53,952 bases of DNA, taken from assembly GCA_009841405.1 (NCBI GenBank), contig VXLV01000007.1, positions 1 to 53,952 of the forward strand. The letters are read 5' to 3'. Below the pieces are notes generated by a model. The model was not told where the DNA came from. It did no database searches and saw only the letters and a list, made by a program, of their open reading frames with translations. The DNA is from Chloroflexota bacterium (GTDB lineage Bacteria > Chloroflexota > Anaerolineae > Aggregatilineales > Phototrophicaceae). Below, one piece after another: positions 1 through 8,174 of this stretch. Each line of letters starts with the position of its first letter. Within the stretch, counting starts at the first letter, position 1. Position numbers and translations under genes: made by a program.

Positions 1-122
1 GTTAATCCGCACCGCAACCCCACTCAATCACAGGGCGCAAAAAAGCGAGAGCTCCACTCTCACTCTTACAACACAGACTACCAGCACCAAATCGCACTGT
101 CAAGGATGTAATTGAGGATCCG

Positions 123-605
123 CTAAATGTCTCGCGAACCCTTGCTCTGTGGCACGGCATGCGTCGCATTGTATTCGTTCGCCGCCCGCAGCAAAGTCCG
201 TAAGGCCCTGACATCAAGCTTGTCCTCTTCGAAGATATCGATCGCGCGGGACATCTTGGCTGTCAGGCTCGCATTGAACAGCTGGTCAGGGTCGGGAAGC
301 CGCGCCCCATGATGAAACGTGAGTTTCACCTTGGCTTTGAAGATGTTGCCGTGGGCATACATCCCGCGGTGCGACCAAACCGGCGTACCCATCCACTTCC
401 AGTCTTCAACTACGTCCGGATTGACTTCACGGATGATCTCCCGAAGTTCAGCCAAGCGCTCGCCGCGCCAATCATCAAACTCCGCGATATAGTCGTCGAT
501 TCGCCGCGAAGCATCCTGCCGACTTAAAGACGCTGATTTCTCCTTATCGGCGCGGCGGCCAGATGACGACTGATTTCTGCGCTCGGCGGTCTTTGAAGCT
601 GTCAT
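123..605 (-). CDS. DUF1801 family protein
   Basis: A 160-residue soluble protein of the DUF1801 (YdhG-like) family, whose biochemical role is unknown. The family core spans about residues 35-145. Recognisable signatures are EDWKWMGTPVW (67-77) and TFHHGARL (96-103), which match the conserved W-x-x-P-x-W and F-x-x-G-x-x-L pattern. The first 30 residues are polar and look disordered. The ATG at 605 has a GAGGAGGG Shine-Dalgarno a few bases upstream, which supports this start. The 122 bases before the gene hold nothing recognisable. It points the same way as the permease gene on its left-hand side of transcription but is separated from it by 144 bp, so co-transcription is uncertain. Confidence 0.8.
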   Translation of the reverse strand: MTASKTAERRNQSSSGRRADKEKSASLSRQDASRRIDDYIAEFDDWRGERLAELREIIREVNPDVVEDWKWMGTPVWSHRGMYAHGNIFKAKVKLTFHHGARLPDPDQLFNASLTAKMSRAIDIFEEDKLDVRALRTLLRAANEYNATHAVPQSKGSRDI

Positions 606-749
606 CAGACGGCGCCCTCCTCAATTGAGATTCTTCCATTGAAGCGCTGTCGAACAAGAAGACGCCGAATCCCGGCGACGGGCTGGCCCGCTGCGGGAAC
701 GATCATCGCCGGGCTAAGTCGGCTCCGGCGCGAGCTCATCAGATCGCAG

Positions 750-1853
750 TTACACAGGCTCTTCGGCCTCGCCACTGGCCTTTCGCTGATCTCCCAAGAC
801 GTCTTTGACGTACATTTCATCGATCAGCACGGCAACGCAAGCGCTGAGCGGCACTGCCAGCATTAGCCCGAGGAAGCCAAAAAAGAAGCCGAAGATAATC
901 TGACCCAGGAGGATCAAGATCGCCGGCATATTCATGCGCTCACTGGCAAGAACCGGGCTGACTACCTGGCTCTGGAAAAACGACACGCCGTAGATTATCA
1001 CTGCGGTCCAAATCACATTTTCCGGCGCTTGCACCAAGGCAACCGCTACTGAGGGGATCAGCGCGACCACCGGGCCAAAGTTCGGGATGAAGGACAACAT
1101 GCCCGCCAATACGCCCAGCGCGACCCATTCGCGGATGCCCAGCAACGACAATCCCAGCCCGGTCAAGACAGCGACGACCACCATCGACACGCCCGTGACG
1201 CTCAGCCATGCTCTAAGCGTCGTGTCCATGCGCCGAAGGATCGTCCCCATCCGTTCGCGATACCACATCGGCGTCAGCTTGATGATGCCATTGACGTACA
1301 GCTCGGGCTCGGCCAAGAGATACATGCTAAGAAAGAAGATAATCAAGACGCTAAGTATTGTGTTGGCCACGCCGCCGACAACCGGCAGCACGGTGCCGCC
1401 AAGGCGACCAATGGCATCGGTAACCTGGGAGATGAACTGATTGATCAGGTCGTCGTTTGCGCCGGTGAGGATCGGCTCCAGAAATGCAAATTGCTCGAGC
1501 AGCGCCTCGCGCGTGATCGCTTCCCTAGCGACCTCAAGACCGCGAGGTATTACATTGTTCGCCAGCTCGTCAAACTGATTGACGATGATTGGCAGAATGG
1601 ATAAACCGATTAGCACTAGAATCACAAAGAAGCCGCAAACACTCACGACGATCGCGACCAGGCGATTCATCTCGAAGCGGCGCATCAACAGACGAACGGG
1701 CATCGTGAAGAGCACGACCAGGACGACCGCGGCAAAGGTCAGCATCAAGGTGCCGCGGATCTCCCATACGAAGACCAGCCCCAAGCCAATGAGGATTGTC
1801 GCAACGACATTGCGCAATCCGATGTTGATTGACCGTGTGTTTCTGGCTGCCAT
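750..1853 (-). CDS. AI-2E family transporter (PF01594)
   Basis: A 367-residue polytopic inner-membrane protein of the AI-2E exporter/permease family. Members include the proposed AI-2 exporter TqsA and various Na+/H+ or lipid-related permeases, so the substrate cannot be named here. Hydrophobic segments lie near residues 15-30, 34-50, 65-92, 155-181, 216-240, 243-275, 280-298 and 310-345, consistent with eight membrane spans. The family signature IPNFGP is at 256-261 and the usual last-span pattern FFFGFLGLMLAVPLSA is at 323-338. The acidic C-terminal tail (355-367) is cytoplasmic-looking. A TGATACAAT extended -10 about 90 bp upstream is a candidate promoter. Confidence 0.88.
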   Translation of the reverse strand: MAARNTRSINIGLRNVVATILIGLGLVFVWEIRGTLMLTFAAVVLVVLFTMPVRLLMRRFEMNRLVAIVVSVCGFFVILVLIGLSILPIIVNQFDELANNVIPRGLEVAREAITREALLEQFAFLEPILTGANDDLINQFISQVTDAIGRLGGTVLPVVGGVANTILSVLIIFFLSMYLLAEPELYVNGIIKLTPMWYRERMGTILRRMDTTLRAWLSVTGVSMVVVAVLTGLGLSLLGIREWVALGVLAGMLSFIPNFGPVVALIPSVAVALVQAPENVIWTAVIIYGVSFFQSQVVSPVLASERMNMPAILILLGQIIFGFFFGFLGLMLAVPLSACVAVLIDEMYVKDVLGDQRKASGEAEEPV

Positions 1854-1940
1854 GCCCTTCCCGACTCTTGACGCGTTCGCGCGCCTTGACCGGCTGTAAT
1901 CGGCGACGCTCCGCAGGACGTCTAAAACCCGGCGTCAATT

Positions 1941-1949
1941 ATTGTATCA
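1941..1949 (-). promoter_or_regulatory. Extended -10 promoter for the AI-2E permease
   Basis: On the minus strand this reads TGATACAAT, an extended -10 (TGn plus TACAAT). The -35 region 17 bp upstream (TAGCAG) is a poor match, as is common for extended -10 promoters. It lies in the divergent gap between the permease and the first LLM gene. The same nine bases recur in front of the RNase J gene. Confidence 0.45.
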
Positions 1950-2036
1950 TTCATAACCCGCCGCTGCTAATATAGTTGTGCAGCGGCCCGTTGCGAATCC
2001 AGTCGTTGGCAGCCGCGGTCGTTCAGGAGCCGGTAA

Positions 2037-3056
2037 ATGAAGTTTGACGTCACCGTATTTGCGGAAGATTTGAATGCCGCCTCTGCATTGGCGGAGAGCG
2101 TGGAAGACTACGGATTTGACGGACTCTGGGTGGCGGAAGCGGCGCATAACCCCTTTCTGCCGCTGGCGCACGCCGCCCTGGCAACAAGGCGCATTACCTT
2201 AGGTACAGCCATCGCGGTCGCCTTTCCCCGCAGTCCGCTGCTGATGGCGCGGACGGCCTGGGACCTGGCGGAGCAATCCGGCGGCCGCTTTATCCTGGGC
2301 CTGGGCACACAAATCAAGCCGCATATCGCCAAGCGATTCAGCGCCAGATGGGGCAAGCCGGTTCAGCAACTCCGCGAGTATATTCTGGCGCTGCGCGCGA
2401 TTTGGGGCGCTTATCAATCCGGCGAAGAACTCAGCTGCCGGGGCGAGTACTACGACATCTCGCTTTCGCCGGCGGCAGACAAGCGGCAGCCGATGCCATT
2501 CGCCAAGATTCCGATCTACATCGCTGGCGTAAACAGGGGGCTGGCGCGACTCGCCGGTGAGCTCTGCGAAGGCTTTCACGTGCATTCCTTCCACACGCCG
2601 CGCTATCTTCGCGAATCGCTGCTGCCGGCATTTGAAGCCGGGCGCGCGCGCGGTGCCCTCGATCAGCCGCTTTCGCTCTCCTGCGCGGTATTTGTCGTGA
2701 CGGGCGAAGACGAAGCCGCCATCGCCGAAAGCGAGCGGCTGACCAAGTCGCAAATCGCCTTTTACGCCAGCACGCCCAGCTATCAGCCGGTCCTGGCGCT
2801 GCACGGCTGGCAAGACTTGACCCGGCAACTCAATACGCTCTTGCGGCGAAATCGCTGGGAAGACATGCACAAACTTATCAGCGACGAGATGCTGGAGCAA
2901 TTCGCAATTGTCGCGCCGCCGGACGAACTGCCCTACAAACTTCGCGAGCGCTATCAGGGCTTGCTGGATCGCGCCGGCTACTACTTTCCCTTCGAGCCCA
3001 AAGACCGCGCAAAGCAAGCGATCTGGCGGCATGCGGCGCGGGCGATGGGTCGCTGA
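2037..3056 (+). CDS. LLM-class F420-dependent oxidoreductase (TIGR03617-like)
   Basis: A 339-residue TIM-barrel flavin/F420 enzyme of the luciferase-like monooxygenase superfamily. It starts at an ATG with AGGAG eight bases upstream. The family signature FILGLGTQIKPHIAKRFS is intact at residues 85-102, followed by QLREYILALRAIW (111-123), typical of the mycobacterial MSMEG_2256/TIGR03617 branch. The C-terminus carries the conserved D-E-x-L-E-x-F-A-I-V-A-P-P stretch. F420 use is inferred from the subfamily; the substrate is unknown. Its stop codon overlaps the ATG of the metallopeptidase gene (TGATG), so the two are almost certainly co-translated. A diverged paralogue follows 750 bp later. Confidence 0.88.
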   Translation: MKFDVTVFAEDLNAASALAESVEDYGFDGLWVAEAAHNPFLPLAHAALATRRITLGTAIAVAFPRSPLLMARTAWDLAEQSGGRFILGLGTQIKPHIAKRFSARWGKPVQQLREYILALRAIWGAYQSGEELSCRGEYYDISLSPAADKRQPMPFAKIPIYIAGVNRGLARLAGELCEGFHVHSFHTPRYLRESLLPAFEAGRARGALDQPLSLSCAVFVVTGEDEAAIAESERLTKSQIAFYASTPSYQPVLALHGWQDLTRQLNTLLRRNRWEDMHKLISDEMLEQFAIVAPPDELPYKLRERYQGLLDRAGYYFPFEPKDRAKQAIWRHAARAMGR

Positions 3057-3781
3057 TGCCGACTGTAAGACTGGGCGAGATCAGCATCGCCTACACCGTA
3101 CGCGTGAGCAAGCGCGCCCGGAGAGTCAGCCTTCGCTACAGCCCGCGCGCCGGCCTGGAAGTCGTCTATCCGCGGGGAATCAGCAGCCCGCCGCCGGAAG
3201 CCCTGCTCCAGGAAAAGTCGGCCTGGGTGCTCGCGAATCGTGAACGAATCCGCGAAGCATCCAAACTACTGCCAGCAAGGGCCTACCTAAACGGCGAAGT
3301 GTTCTATGTTCTCGGCGAGCCATATACGCTGAGACTCAGCGTTGACCCGGGAACCAGACACACCAAGGCAATATGCTGCGGCAAATCGCTCGCGCTTCAG
3401 CTGCCCGATAGCCCCGACAAAGCTGACTTGGCCGCGCGCCGAAAGGCAGTCGAAGCCTGTTACCGCGCTTTGGCATGCGAATATCTGCCGGCGCGGGTGG
3501 GCGAATTGGCGGCCGTCCACGGCTTCCGATACCAGAAAGTGCGCGTGAAGAACCAGAAGACGCGCTGGGGCAGCTGCTCTTCTATCGGAAATATCAACCT
3601 CAATTTGCGCCTAATGATGGCGCCCGAGGCGGCGATCGACTACGTCATTGTGCATGAACTCTGCCACTTGCGAGTCTTGAACCACAGCCCGGCTTTCTGG
3701 TTGCTGGTCGAGTCTTGCCTTCCCGATTATCGTCGCTGGCGCGCCTGGTTCAATGAACATGGCGCCAGCTTGATCTTGTGA
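3056..3781 (+). CDS. YgjP-like zinc metallopeptidase (DUF45/SprT-like)
   Basis: A 241-residue protein of the YgjP/DUF45 family (PF01863). The zinc-binding motif HELCH lies at residues 200-204, and the third ligand is probably His210 in LNHSPAFW. The family hallmark TRWGSCSS, with N-x-N-x-R-L downstream, is at 169-186. No signal peptide or membrane segment is visible, so it is cytoplasmic. In-vivo substrates of YgjP proteins are not established. Translation is coupled to the upstream LLM gene through a TGATG overlap, and a second LLM gene follows 22 bp downstream, making a three-gene operon of oxidoreductase, peptidase and oxidoreductase. Confidence 0.88.
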   Translation: MPTVRLGEISIAYTVRVSKRARRVSLRYSPRAGLEVVYPRGISSPPPEALLQEKSAWVLANRERIREASKLLPARAYLNGEVFYVLGEPYTLRLSVDPGTRHTKAICCGKSLALQLPDSPDKADLAARRKAVEACYRALACEYLPARVGELAAVHGFRYQKVRVKNQKTRWGSCSSIGNINLNLRLMMAPEAAIDYVIVHELCHLRVLNHSPAFWLLVESCLPDYRRWRAWFNEHGASLIL

Positions 3782-3803
3782 TGCAGTCTGCGAAACTAGA
3801 CTC

Positions 3804-4778
3804 ATGAAACTTGATGTCCGCATCACGCCAACCAATGACATGCGCGCTGACGCCGACCTGATTCTGCTGGCCGAGCGCCTGGGATTCTCCGCGGCCTGGG
3901 TTGTGGAGCAAAGGCGCAACCCATTCTTTTCGTTGACGATTGCCGCGAAGGAGTCCACGAAAATTCAACTGGGCGCGTATCGCGCAGCCACATTCCCGCG
4001 CAGTCCGATGATCAGCGCCCAGATTGCCTGGGATTTGGCGCGCCAATCGAGCGGGCGCTTCCCTCTCAGTTTGGACGCGCTGGAGGCGCCGGGCGCCAGC
4101 GGCGGTCGCTTGCGCGAGTACATCGAAAGCCTGCGCGCTATCTGGCATACCTTCCAGACCGGCGAGCGCTTGCGCTACCGCGGCCAGCATTACACCTTTC
4201 GTCTAATGGCGCCTTTCTTCAACCCCGGCCCGATTGCGTATCCCCATATCCAAATCTATCTGCATAGTCTGGACTCGGCGATCGCGGAATTGGCCGGCGC
4301 GCTCTGCCAGGGTCTGCATGTAAGCGAAACTCACAGCGCGGACCACATCAGACAGGTGATCAAGCCCGCCGTCAACGCTGGCTTGCAGGCGTCCGGGCGC
4401 GCTTCAAGCGACTTCTCACTGGCCGTCCCGGTGATGATCGCCAGCGGAAAGGGCGACGCAGAAATCCGCCAGGCGCGGCAGCGGCTGAAACTTCGCATCG
4501 CTCAGGCGGCGAAAACGGCGGCATTTCGTCGAATCGCGGCCCACCACAATTGGGCGCTACCGTCCGGCGACGGCGAGTCTCGCATGCGTGAGCAAGACGA
4601 CGACCGGCTAGCGCAGCTGATGCCAGACGATTACGTCGATGCAATCGCAATTGTCGCCCCGCCGCATGATGTGCTTAAGCAAATCGAGGCGCGTTACGCC
4701 GGGTTGGCTGACCGCGTCAGCCTGACGTTGACAAGAGAGAACCGAGCGCTGATCGAGGCGATTGTGGCCGCCGGCTAG
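3804..4778 (+). CDS. Diverged LLM-class oxidoreductase paralogue
   Basis: A 324-residue paralogue of the LLM enzyme at 2037-3056. The N-terminal barrel strands (F-P-R-S-P-M/L, IAWDLARQSSGRF) and the C-terminal DAIAIVAPPHDVLKQIEARYAGL segment align well. The middle does not: where the paralogue has GLGTQIKPHIAKRF, this protein has a region about ten residues shorter (PLSLDALEAPGASGGR, residues 87-102) that lacks the motif. That loop normally contributes to the cofactor pocket, so activity may be changed or lost. The frame is otherwise open and full length, so this is not a simple pseudogene. It ends in a 4-bp CTAG overlap with the convergent GNAT gene. Confidence 0.8.
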   Translation: MKLDVRITPTNDMRADADLILLAERLGFSAAWVVEQRRNPFFSLTIAAKESTKIQLGAYRAATFPRSPMISAQIAWDLARQSSGRFPLSLDALEAPGASGGRLREYIESLRAIWHTFQTGERLRYRGQHYTFRLMAPFFNPGPIAYPHIQIYLHSLDSAIAELAGALCQGLHVSETHSADHIRQVIKPAVNAGLQASGRASSDFSLAVPVMIASGKGDAEIRQARQRLKLRIAQAAKTAAFRRIAAHHNWALPSGDGESRMREQDDDRLAQLMPDDYVDAIAIVAPPHDVLKQIEARYAGLADRVSLTLTRENRALIEAIVAAG

Positions 4779-5308
4779 CTGTATAGCTCCGGCAAAGGTT
4801 CTTCGACCACATCGTAAATGCGGAAGCCGCGCTTCTGATAATTCGCCAGCGCGTGGGGGCCGTCGAGATTGCAAGTGTGCAGCCAAACCCGCCTGGCGCC
4901 CATTGCCCAGGCGCGCGCGACCCCGAAGCTCAACAGGTGCTTGCCCAATCCGCGCCCCATATAGTCGCGCCGCAAGCCGAAATATACGATCTCCACTCCG
5001 TCATCATCGTGGCGGAACAATTCGACGTAGCCTGCGGGCGAACCACTGACGTACATCACGTGAACTCGCGTACGGTCAGAGGTCAAGACCTGGCGCAGTT
5101 CGGCATTGCTCATTAGCAGGCGGTCGCGCCAGGCCCACTCCTCGCCCACGGATTGATAGAGAAACTTGTAGAAGCCGAGATCCGGCATCTCCATCTTGAC
5201 GATCTCAATATCGCCGGCCTGGATGTAAGCCGGTACAAAATGATCGGGACTCGTCATTTCCAGGTAAGTGGTTATGAGCAACTCGGCGTCTTTGGTCACG
5301 GTCGCCAT
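4775..5308 (-). CDS. GNAT family N-acetyltransferase
   Basis: A 177-residue acyl-CoA N-acyltransferase. The acetyl-CoA pyrophosphate loop is RRDYMGRGLG at residues 113-122, preceded by the hydrophobic strand VEIVYFGL. The C-terminal motif B region is LHTCNLDGPHALANYQKRGF (143-162), typical of GNATs acting on small molecules or protein N-termini. The acceptor cannot be predicted. It is transcribed toward the LLM paralogue and the two stop codons share the palindrome CTAG at 4775-4778. No adjacent gene on the same strand suggests a pathway. Confidence 0.88.
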   Translation of the reverse strand: MATVTKDAELLITTYLEMTSPDHFVPAYIQAGDIEIVKMEMPDLGFYKFLYQSVGEEWAWRDRLLMSNAELRQVLTSDRTRVHVMYVSGSPAGYVELFRHDDDGVEIVYFGLRRDYMGRGLGKHLLSFGVARAWAMGARRVWLHTCNLDGPHALANYQKRGFRIYDVVEEPLPELYS

Positions 5309-5502
5309 AAGCGGGCTGCTGCTCCATTTGCGCTGACACCAGCATAGCGAAGCCGCCGCCGGCGCCTAATGGCACATACGCACAAAAATCGCGGTACAGT
5401 CCTAATCAATCTAGCCAAACCCTGCTCCGGCAGCCGCCTCTTGTACGGGCCGCCCGCAGGCGCTACCATTTCAGCCCGAAGTCTATAGTCCGAGCCGTCA
5501 AT

Positions 5503-6096
5503 ATGCGCGTCGCCCAACGTTTGCGTCGATCAGTCAACTCGCTGCGCTATCGATTCGTCTCCACCGAGGAACTGATCACGCGCGTCCGCCAATGCGCCGG
5601 CGACAGCGCCCGGCATTCGCTGATTGAGATTCTCAAAGAGCGCCTGGCGCATCAAGACGGCAGCCTGGAAGGCGTCGACTGGTCAAGCCTGAGACTGAAC
5701 AAGGTCACGCTTTCGGCATCGAAAATGCCGCGCGCGCTGTTCCGAAGCGCTGAGCTCAAGGGCGCTTACTTCGGTTATTGCGATCTCCGCGCCGCCAACT
5801 TCGAGTCGGCCAATCTTGGCGAGGCGCACTTTCGGGAGGCGGACTTGTCAGGGGCTGTCCTGGATGGCGCGAACCTGAGCGGCGCGAACTTCGCCAGAGC
5901 CAACTTGCAGCGCTGCTCTTTCGTCGGCGCGGACTTGACCGGCGCTAACCTTTGGGGCGCAGATTTGCGCGGGGCAAACTTTGCCGAGGCCCGGCTTGCC
6001 GAGTGCTGCCTTGTCGCCGCCATCGTCGACGAATCGACAAACCTGCCCCTTGACCCGGAAAACGAGACCGCCCGCGGCAAAGTGGCCAGCGTCTAA
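5503..6096 (+). CDS. Pentapeptide-repeat protein
   Basis: A 197-residue protein dominated by tandem A(D/N)LxX pentapeptides from about residue 52 to 168, such as ANLGE, ADLSG, ANLSG, ANLQR, ADLTG, ANLWG and ADLRG. About 20 such units would fold as a right-handed quadrilateral beta-helix. The first 45 residues form an amphipathic, non-repeat segment and there is no signal peptide. Pentapeptide proteins range from gyrase-protecting DNA mimics (Qnr, MfpA) to proteins of unknown role. This one lacks the two-loop Qnr layout, so resistance should not be inferred. No strong Shine-Dalgarno precedes the ATG. Confidence 0.85.
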   Translation: MRVAQRLRRSVNSLRYRFVSTEELITRVRQCAGDSARHSLIEILKERLAHQDGSLEGVDWSSLRLNKVTLSASKMPRALFRSAELKGAYFGYCDLRAANFESANLGEAHFREADLSGAVLDGANLSGANFARANLQRCSFVGADLTGANLWGADLRGANFAEARLAECCLVAAIVDESTNLPLDPENETARGKVASV

Positions 6097-6102
6097 TCAG
6101 CA

Positions 6103-6131
6103 TTAAGTTTCGGCCGCGTCGCATGTACAAT
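6103..6131 (+). promoter_or_regulatory. Candidate promoter of etfBA
   Basis: TTAAGT (6103-6108) and TACAAT (6126-6131) are separated by 17 bp, just upstream of the etfB GTG start. The -10 is a good match and the -35 is poor. Confidence 0.35.
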
Positions 6132-6168
6132 TGCCGCCAATTGCCGATCAATCAGGAGACCGCTACCG

Positions 6169-6951
6169 GTGCATGTTGCAACATTTACGAGAAGCACGCC
6201 GGACACGGCCGCAAGAGTATGGGTGGATGCCAACGGGAATGTCACTTGGGGCGATGTCGCCACAGTCGTGAATCCCTGGGATGAATACTCGTTGGAAGAG
6301 ACTATCGTTCAGGCGAAAGCCGGCGGTGGCGAGTCCACCGTGATCGCCATCGGCTCCGACCTCCACAACGACGCCTTGAAGCACAGCATGGCCATGGGCG
6401 TCGCGAACGCGCTGCGTGTAGAGGAACCGACCGCCGACATGAACGACAGCCTGGTCTGGTCGGCCTTGGCGGCCGGCGCCATCCGCAAAATCGGCGCCGT
6501 CGACCTGGTCATTTTCGGCAAGGAGAGCGTCGACCTGGCGACTGATCAGCATACGTATCAACTGGCGCGGCGTTTGGGCTGGACCATGCTCAGCTATGTC
6601 TCGGCCATCCTCGAAGCAGACTACCCGGCCGGCACAATCAAAGTCGAAAAAATGCTGGAGCAAGGCAAGCAAGTCGTCTCGGCCAGGTTGCCGGCCGTCA
6701 TCTCAGTGATGAAAGGCATTAATGAGCCGCGCTACCCCAATTTCCTGGGCATACGCAAGGCGGCGAAGGCGACGATTCCCGTGTGGACCGCGGCGGACCT
6801 GGGTATCGAATTGCCGCGGGCAGCTACGGCGATCCTGGGTTTTGCGAACCCGCCCGAACGCGACCAGTCGAGCGAAATCATTAACGCCGGCGACCTGGAG
6901 GCAAATACGCGCGCTTTGGTCGACCGCCTGTTTGAGGAGAAAGTACTGTGA
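6169..6951 (+). CDS. etfB: Electron transfer flavoprotein beta subunit
   Basis: A 260-residue EtfB/FixA-family subunit, the AMP-binding half of the ETF heterodimer that carries electrons from acyl-CoA and other dehydrogenases to the quinone pool. The N-terminal ARVWVDANGNVTWGD and NPWDEYSLEE stretches and the central GKESVDLATDQHTYQLARRLGW region are family hallmarks, as is the C-terminal SVMKGINEPRYPN. The start is a GTG at 6169 with AGGAG at 6154-6158. It overlaps etfA by four bases (GTGA), so the subunits are translationally coupled. No ETF-quinone oxidoreductase or acyl-CoA dehydrogenase gene lies in the window. Confidence 0.93.
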   Translation: MHVATFTRSTPDTAARVWVDANGNVTWGDVATVVNPWDEYSLEETIVQAKAGGGESTVIAIGSDLHNDALKHSMAMGVANALRVEEPTADMNDSLVWSALAAGAIRKIGAVDLVIFGKESVDLATDQHTYQLARRLGWTMLSYVSAILEADYPAGTIKVEKMLEQGKQVVSARLPAVISVMKGINEPRYPNFLGIRKAAKATIPVWTAADLGIELPRAATAILGFANPPERDQSSEIINAGDLEANTRALVDRLFEEKVL

Positions 6952-7985
6952 GCGTATTCGTCTGGATCGAATCTTTCGCCGGGCGCGCAGTAACTAGCAG
7001 CTGGGAAGCGCTAGGCGCGGCGCGAATCATTGCCGAGGCGCAAGCGACGGACGTTACCGCGCTTGTCTTCGGCGAGAACGCGAGCGCTATCGCCGCCGAA
7101 GCCGGACAATTCGGCGCCGCCAATGCTATCGTATGTCAAGACGAATATCTGCGCGAATACCGCCTCGAGAGCTACGCCGCGCTGCTTAGCGAGCTGGTGG
7201 CGACTCACGGGCCCAGCACGGTGGTTGCCGTCGCCAACAATCGCGGGCGCGAGCTGCTGGCCAGCGCCGCAGTCGATTGCGACAGCGGTCTCATCGCTGA
7301 GGCGATCGAGTTGCGATTTGAAGACGGCAGGATCATCGGCAAGCGCCCGGCCTACGCCGGCAAGGTTCTGATGGAGATGAGGGCCAATACAGCAACAACA
7401 TTCGTCACCATCCGCGCGCGGGCCTTTCCGGCGGCGGCGCCCGCCGATAGCGCCGCGCCCGCGCTGGAGATGGTGAATGCCATTGAAGCGGCTGAAGCCG
7501 TCGCAACGGAAATCGATAGTTTTGCCACCGAAGCGGGCCGGGTTAGTCTGAGCGACGCCGCGATCATCGTCAGCGGCGGACGCGGCATGGCGAATAACCC
7601 AAAGGCGGCGCCGGACGGGCTACGGGGCGACGACGCCGCAATCTGGAAGGCCAGGGACGGCTACGAGAACACATTGCGGCCGCTGGCGGATGTGTTGGGC
7701 GCGGCGATTGGCGCCAGCCGCGCGGCTGTCGACGCCGGGTATATCAGCTATGACCACCAAGTGGGCCAGACGGGAAAAGTCGTCAACCCCGATCTGTACA
7801 TCGCATGTGGCATCAGCGGAGCCATTCAGCATCAGGCCGGCATGCGCGGCAGCAAAGTGATCGTTGCAATTAACAAGGATCCCGAGGCGCCGATCTTCAA
7901 GTTGGCGCGTTACGGCATCGTCGGCGACCTTTACGACATCGTGCCTGCCCTGACCGCCGCGCTAAGGCAGCGCCTCGCGGATTAG
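6948..7985 (+). CDS. etfA: Electron transfer flavoprotein alpha subunit
   Basis: A 345-residue EtfA/FixB-family subunit that carries the redox FAD. The C-terminal FAD-binding domain (about residues 205-340) contains SRAAVDAGYI, VGQTGKVVNPDLYIACGISG and QHQAGM followed by IVAINKDPEAPIFKLARYGIVGDL, which match the ETF alpha signature closely. The N-terminal domain is the usual adenine-nucleotide-hydrolase-like fold. It starts at a GTG overlapping the etfB stop. There is no ferredoxin insertion, so a bifurcating role is not indicated by the sequence alone. A 189-bp gap without a clear terminator separates it from the mrp operon. Confidence 0.94.
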   Translation: MSVFVWIESFAGRAVTSSWEALGAARIIAEAQATDVTALVFGENASAIAAEAGQFGAANAIVCQDEYLREYRLESYAALLSELVATHGPSTVVAVANNRGRELLASAAVDCDSGLIAEAIELRFEDGRIIGKRPAYAGKVLMEMRANTATTFVTIRARAFPAAAPADSAAPALEMVNAIEAAEAVATEIDSFATEAGRVSLSDAAIIVSGGRGMANNPKAAPDGLRGDDAAIWKARDGYENTLRPLADVLGAAIGASRAAVDAGYISYDHQVGQTGKVVNPDLYIACGISGAIQHQAGMRGSKVIVAINKDPEAPIFKLARYGIVGDLYDIVPALTAALRQRLAD

Positions 7986-8120
7986 GCGGCAAACTGCAAC
8001 TGAATGCTCCGAAATCTAAAAATGCGGCCTTTAGACAAGCTCAGCCGGAATCTCTTGTCACATTTGGCTATTGTAGGCCCGTCTGAAGCGAGTAACCTTA
8101 CGATTGCACGTGGACAAGCT

Positions 8121-8148
8121 TTGACTAAGTACAATGCGGTACAATAAT
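8121..8148 (+). promoter_or_regulatory. Candidate promoter of the mrp operon
   Basis: TTGACT at 8121-8126 and AATAAT at 8143-8148 are spaced 16 bp, about 27 bp before the mrpA ATG. An overlapping TACAAT at 8140-8145 is an alternative -10 but would be too close to the -35. Confidence 0.42.
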
Positions 8149-8174
8149 CCTAGTCGAATCAGAATTACACCGCT

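Noticed and set aside
5503..6096. Pentapeptide protein as a quinolone-resistance Qnr homologue
   Set aside because: Pentapeptide repeats alone are not diagnostic; the loops and dimer module of Qnr are not visible.
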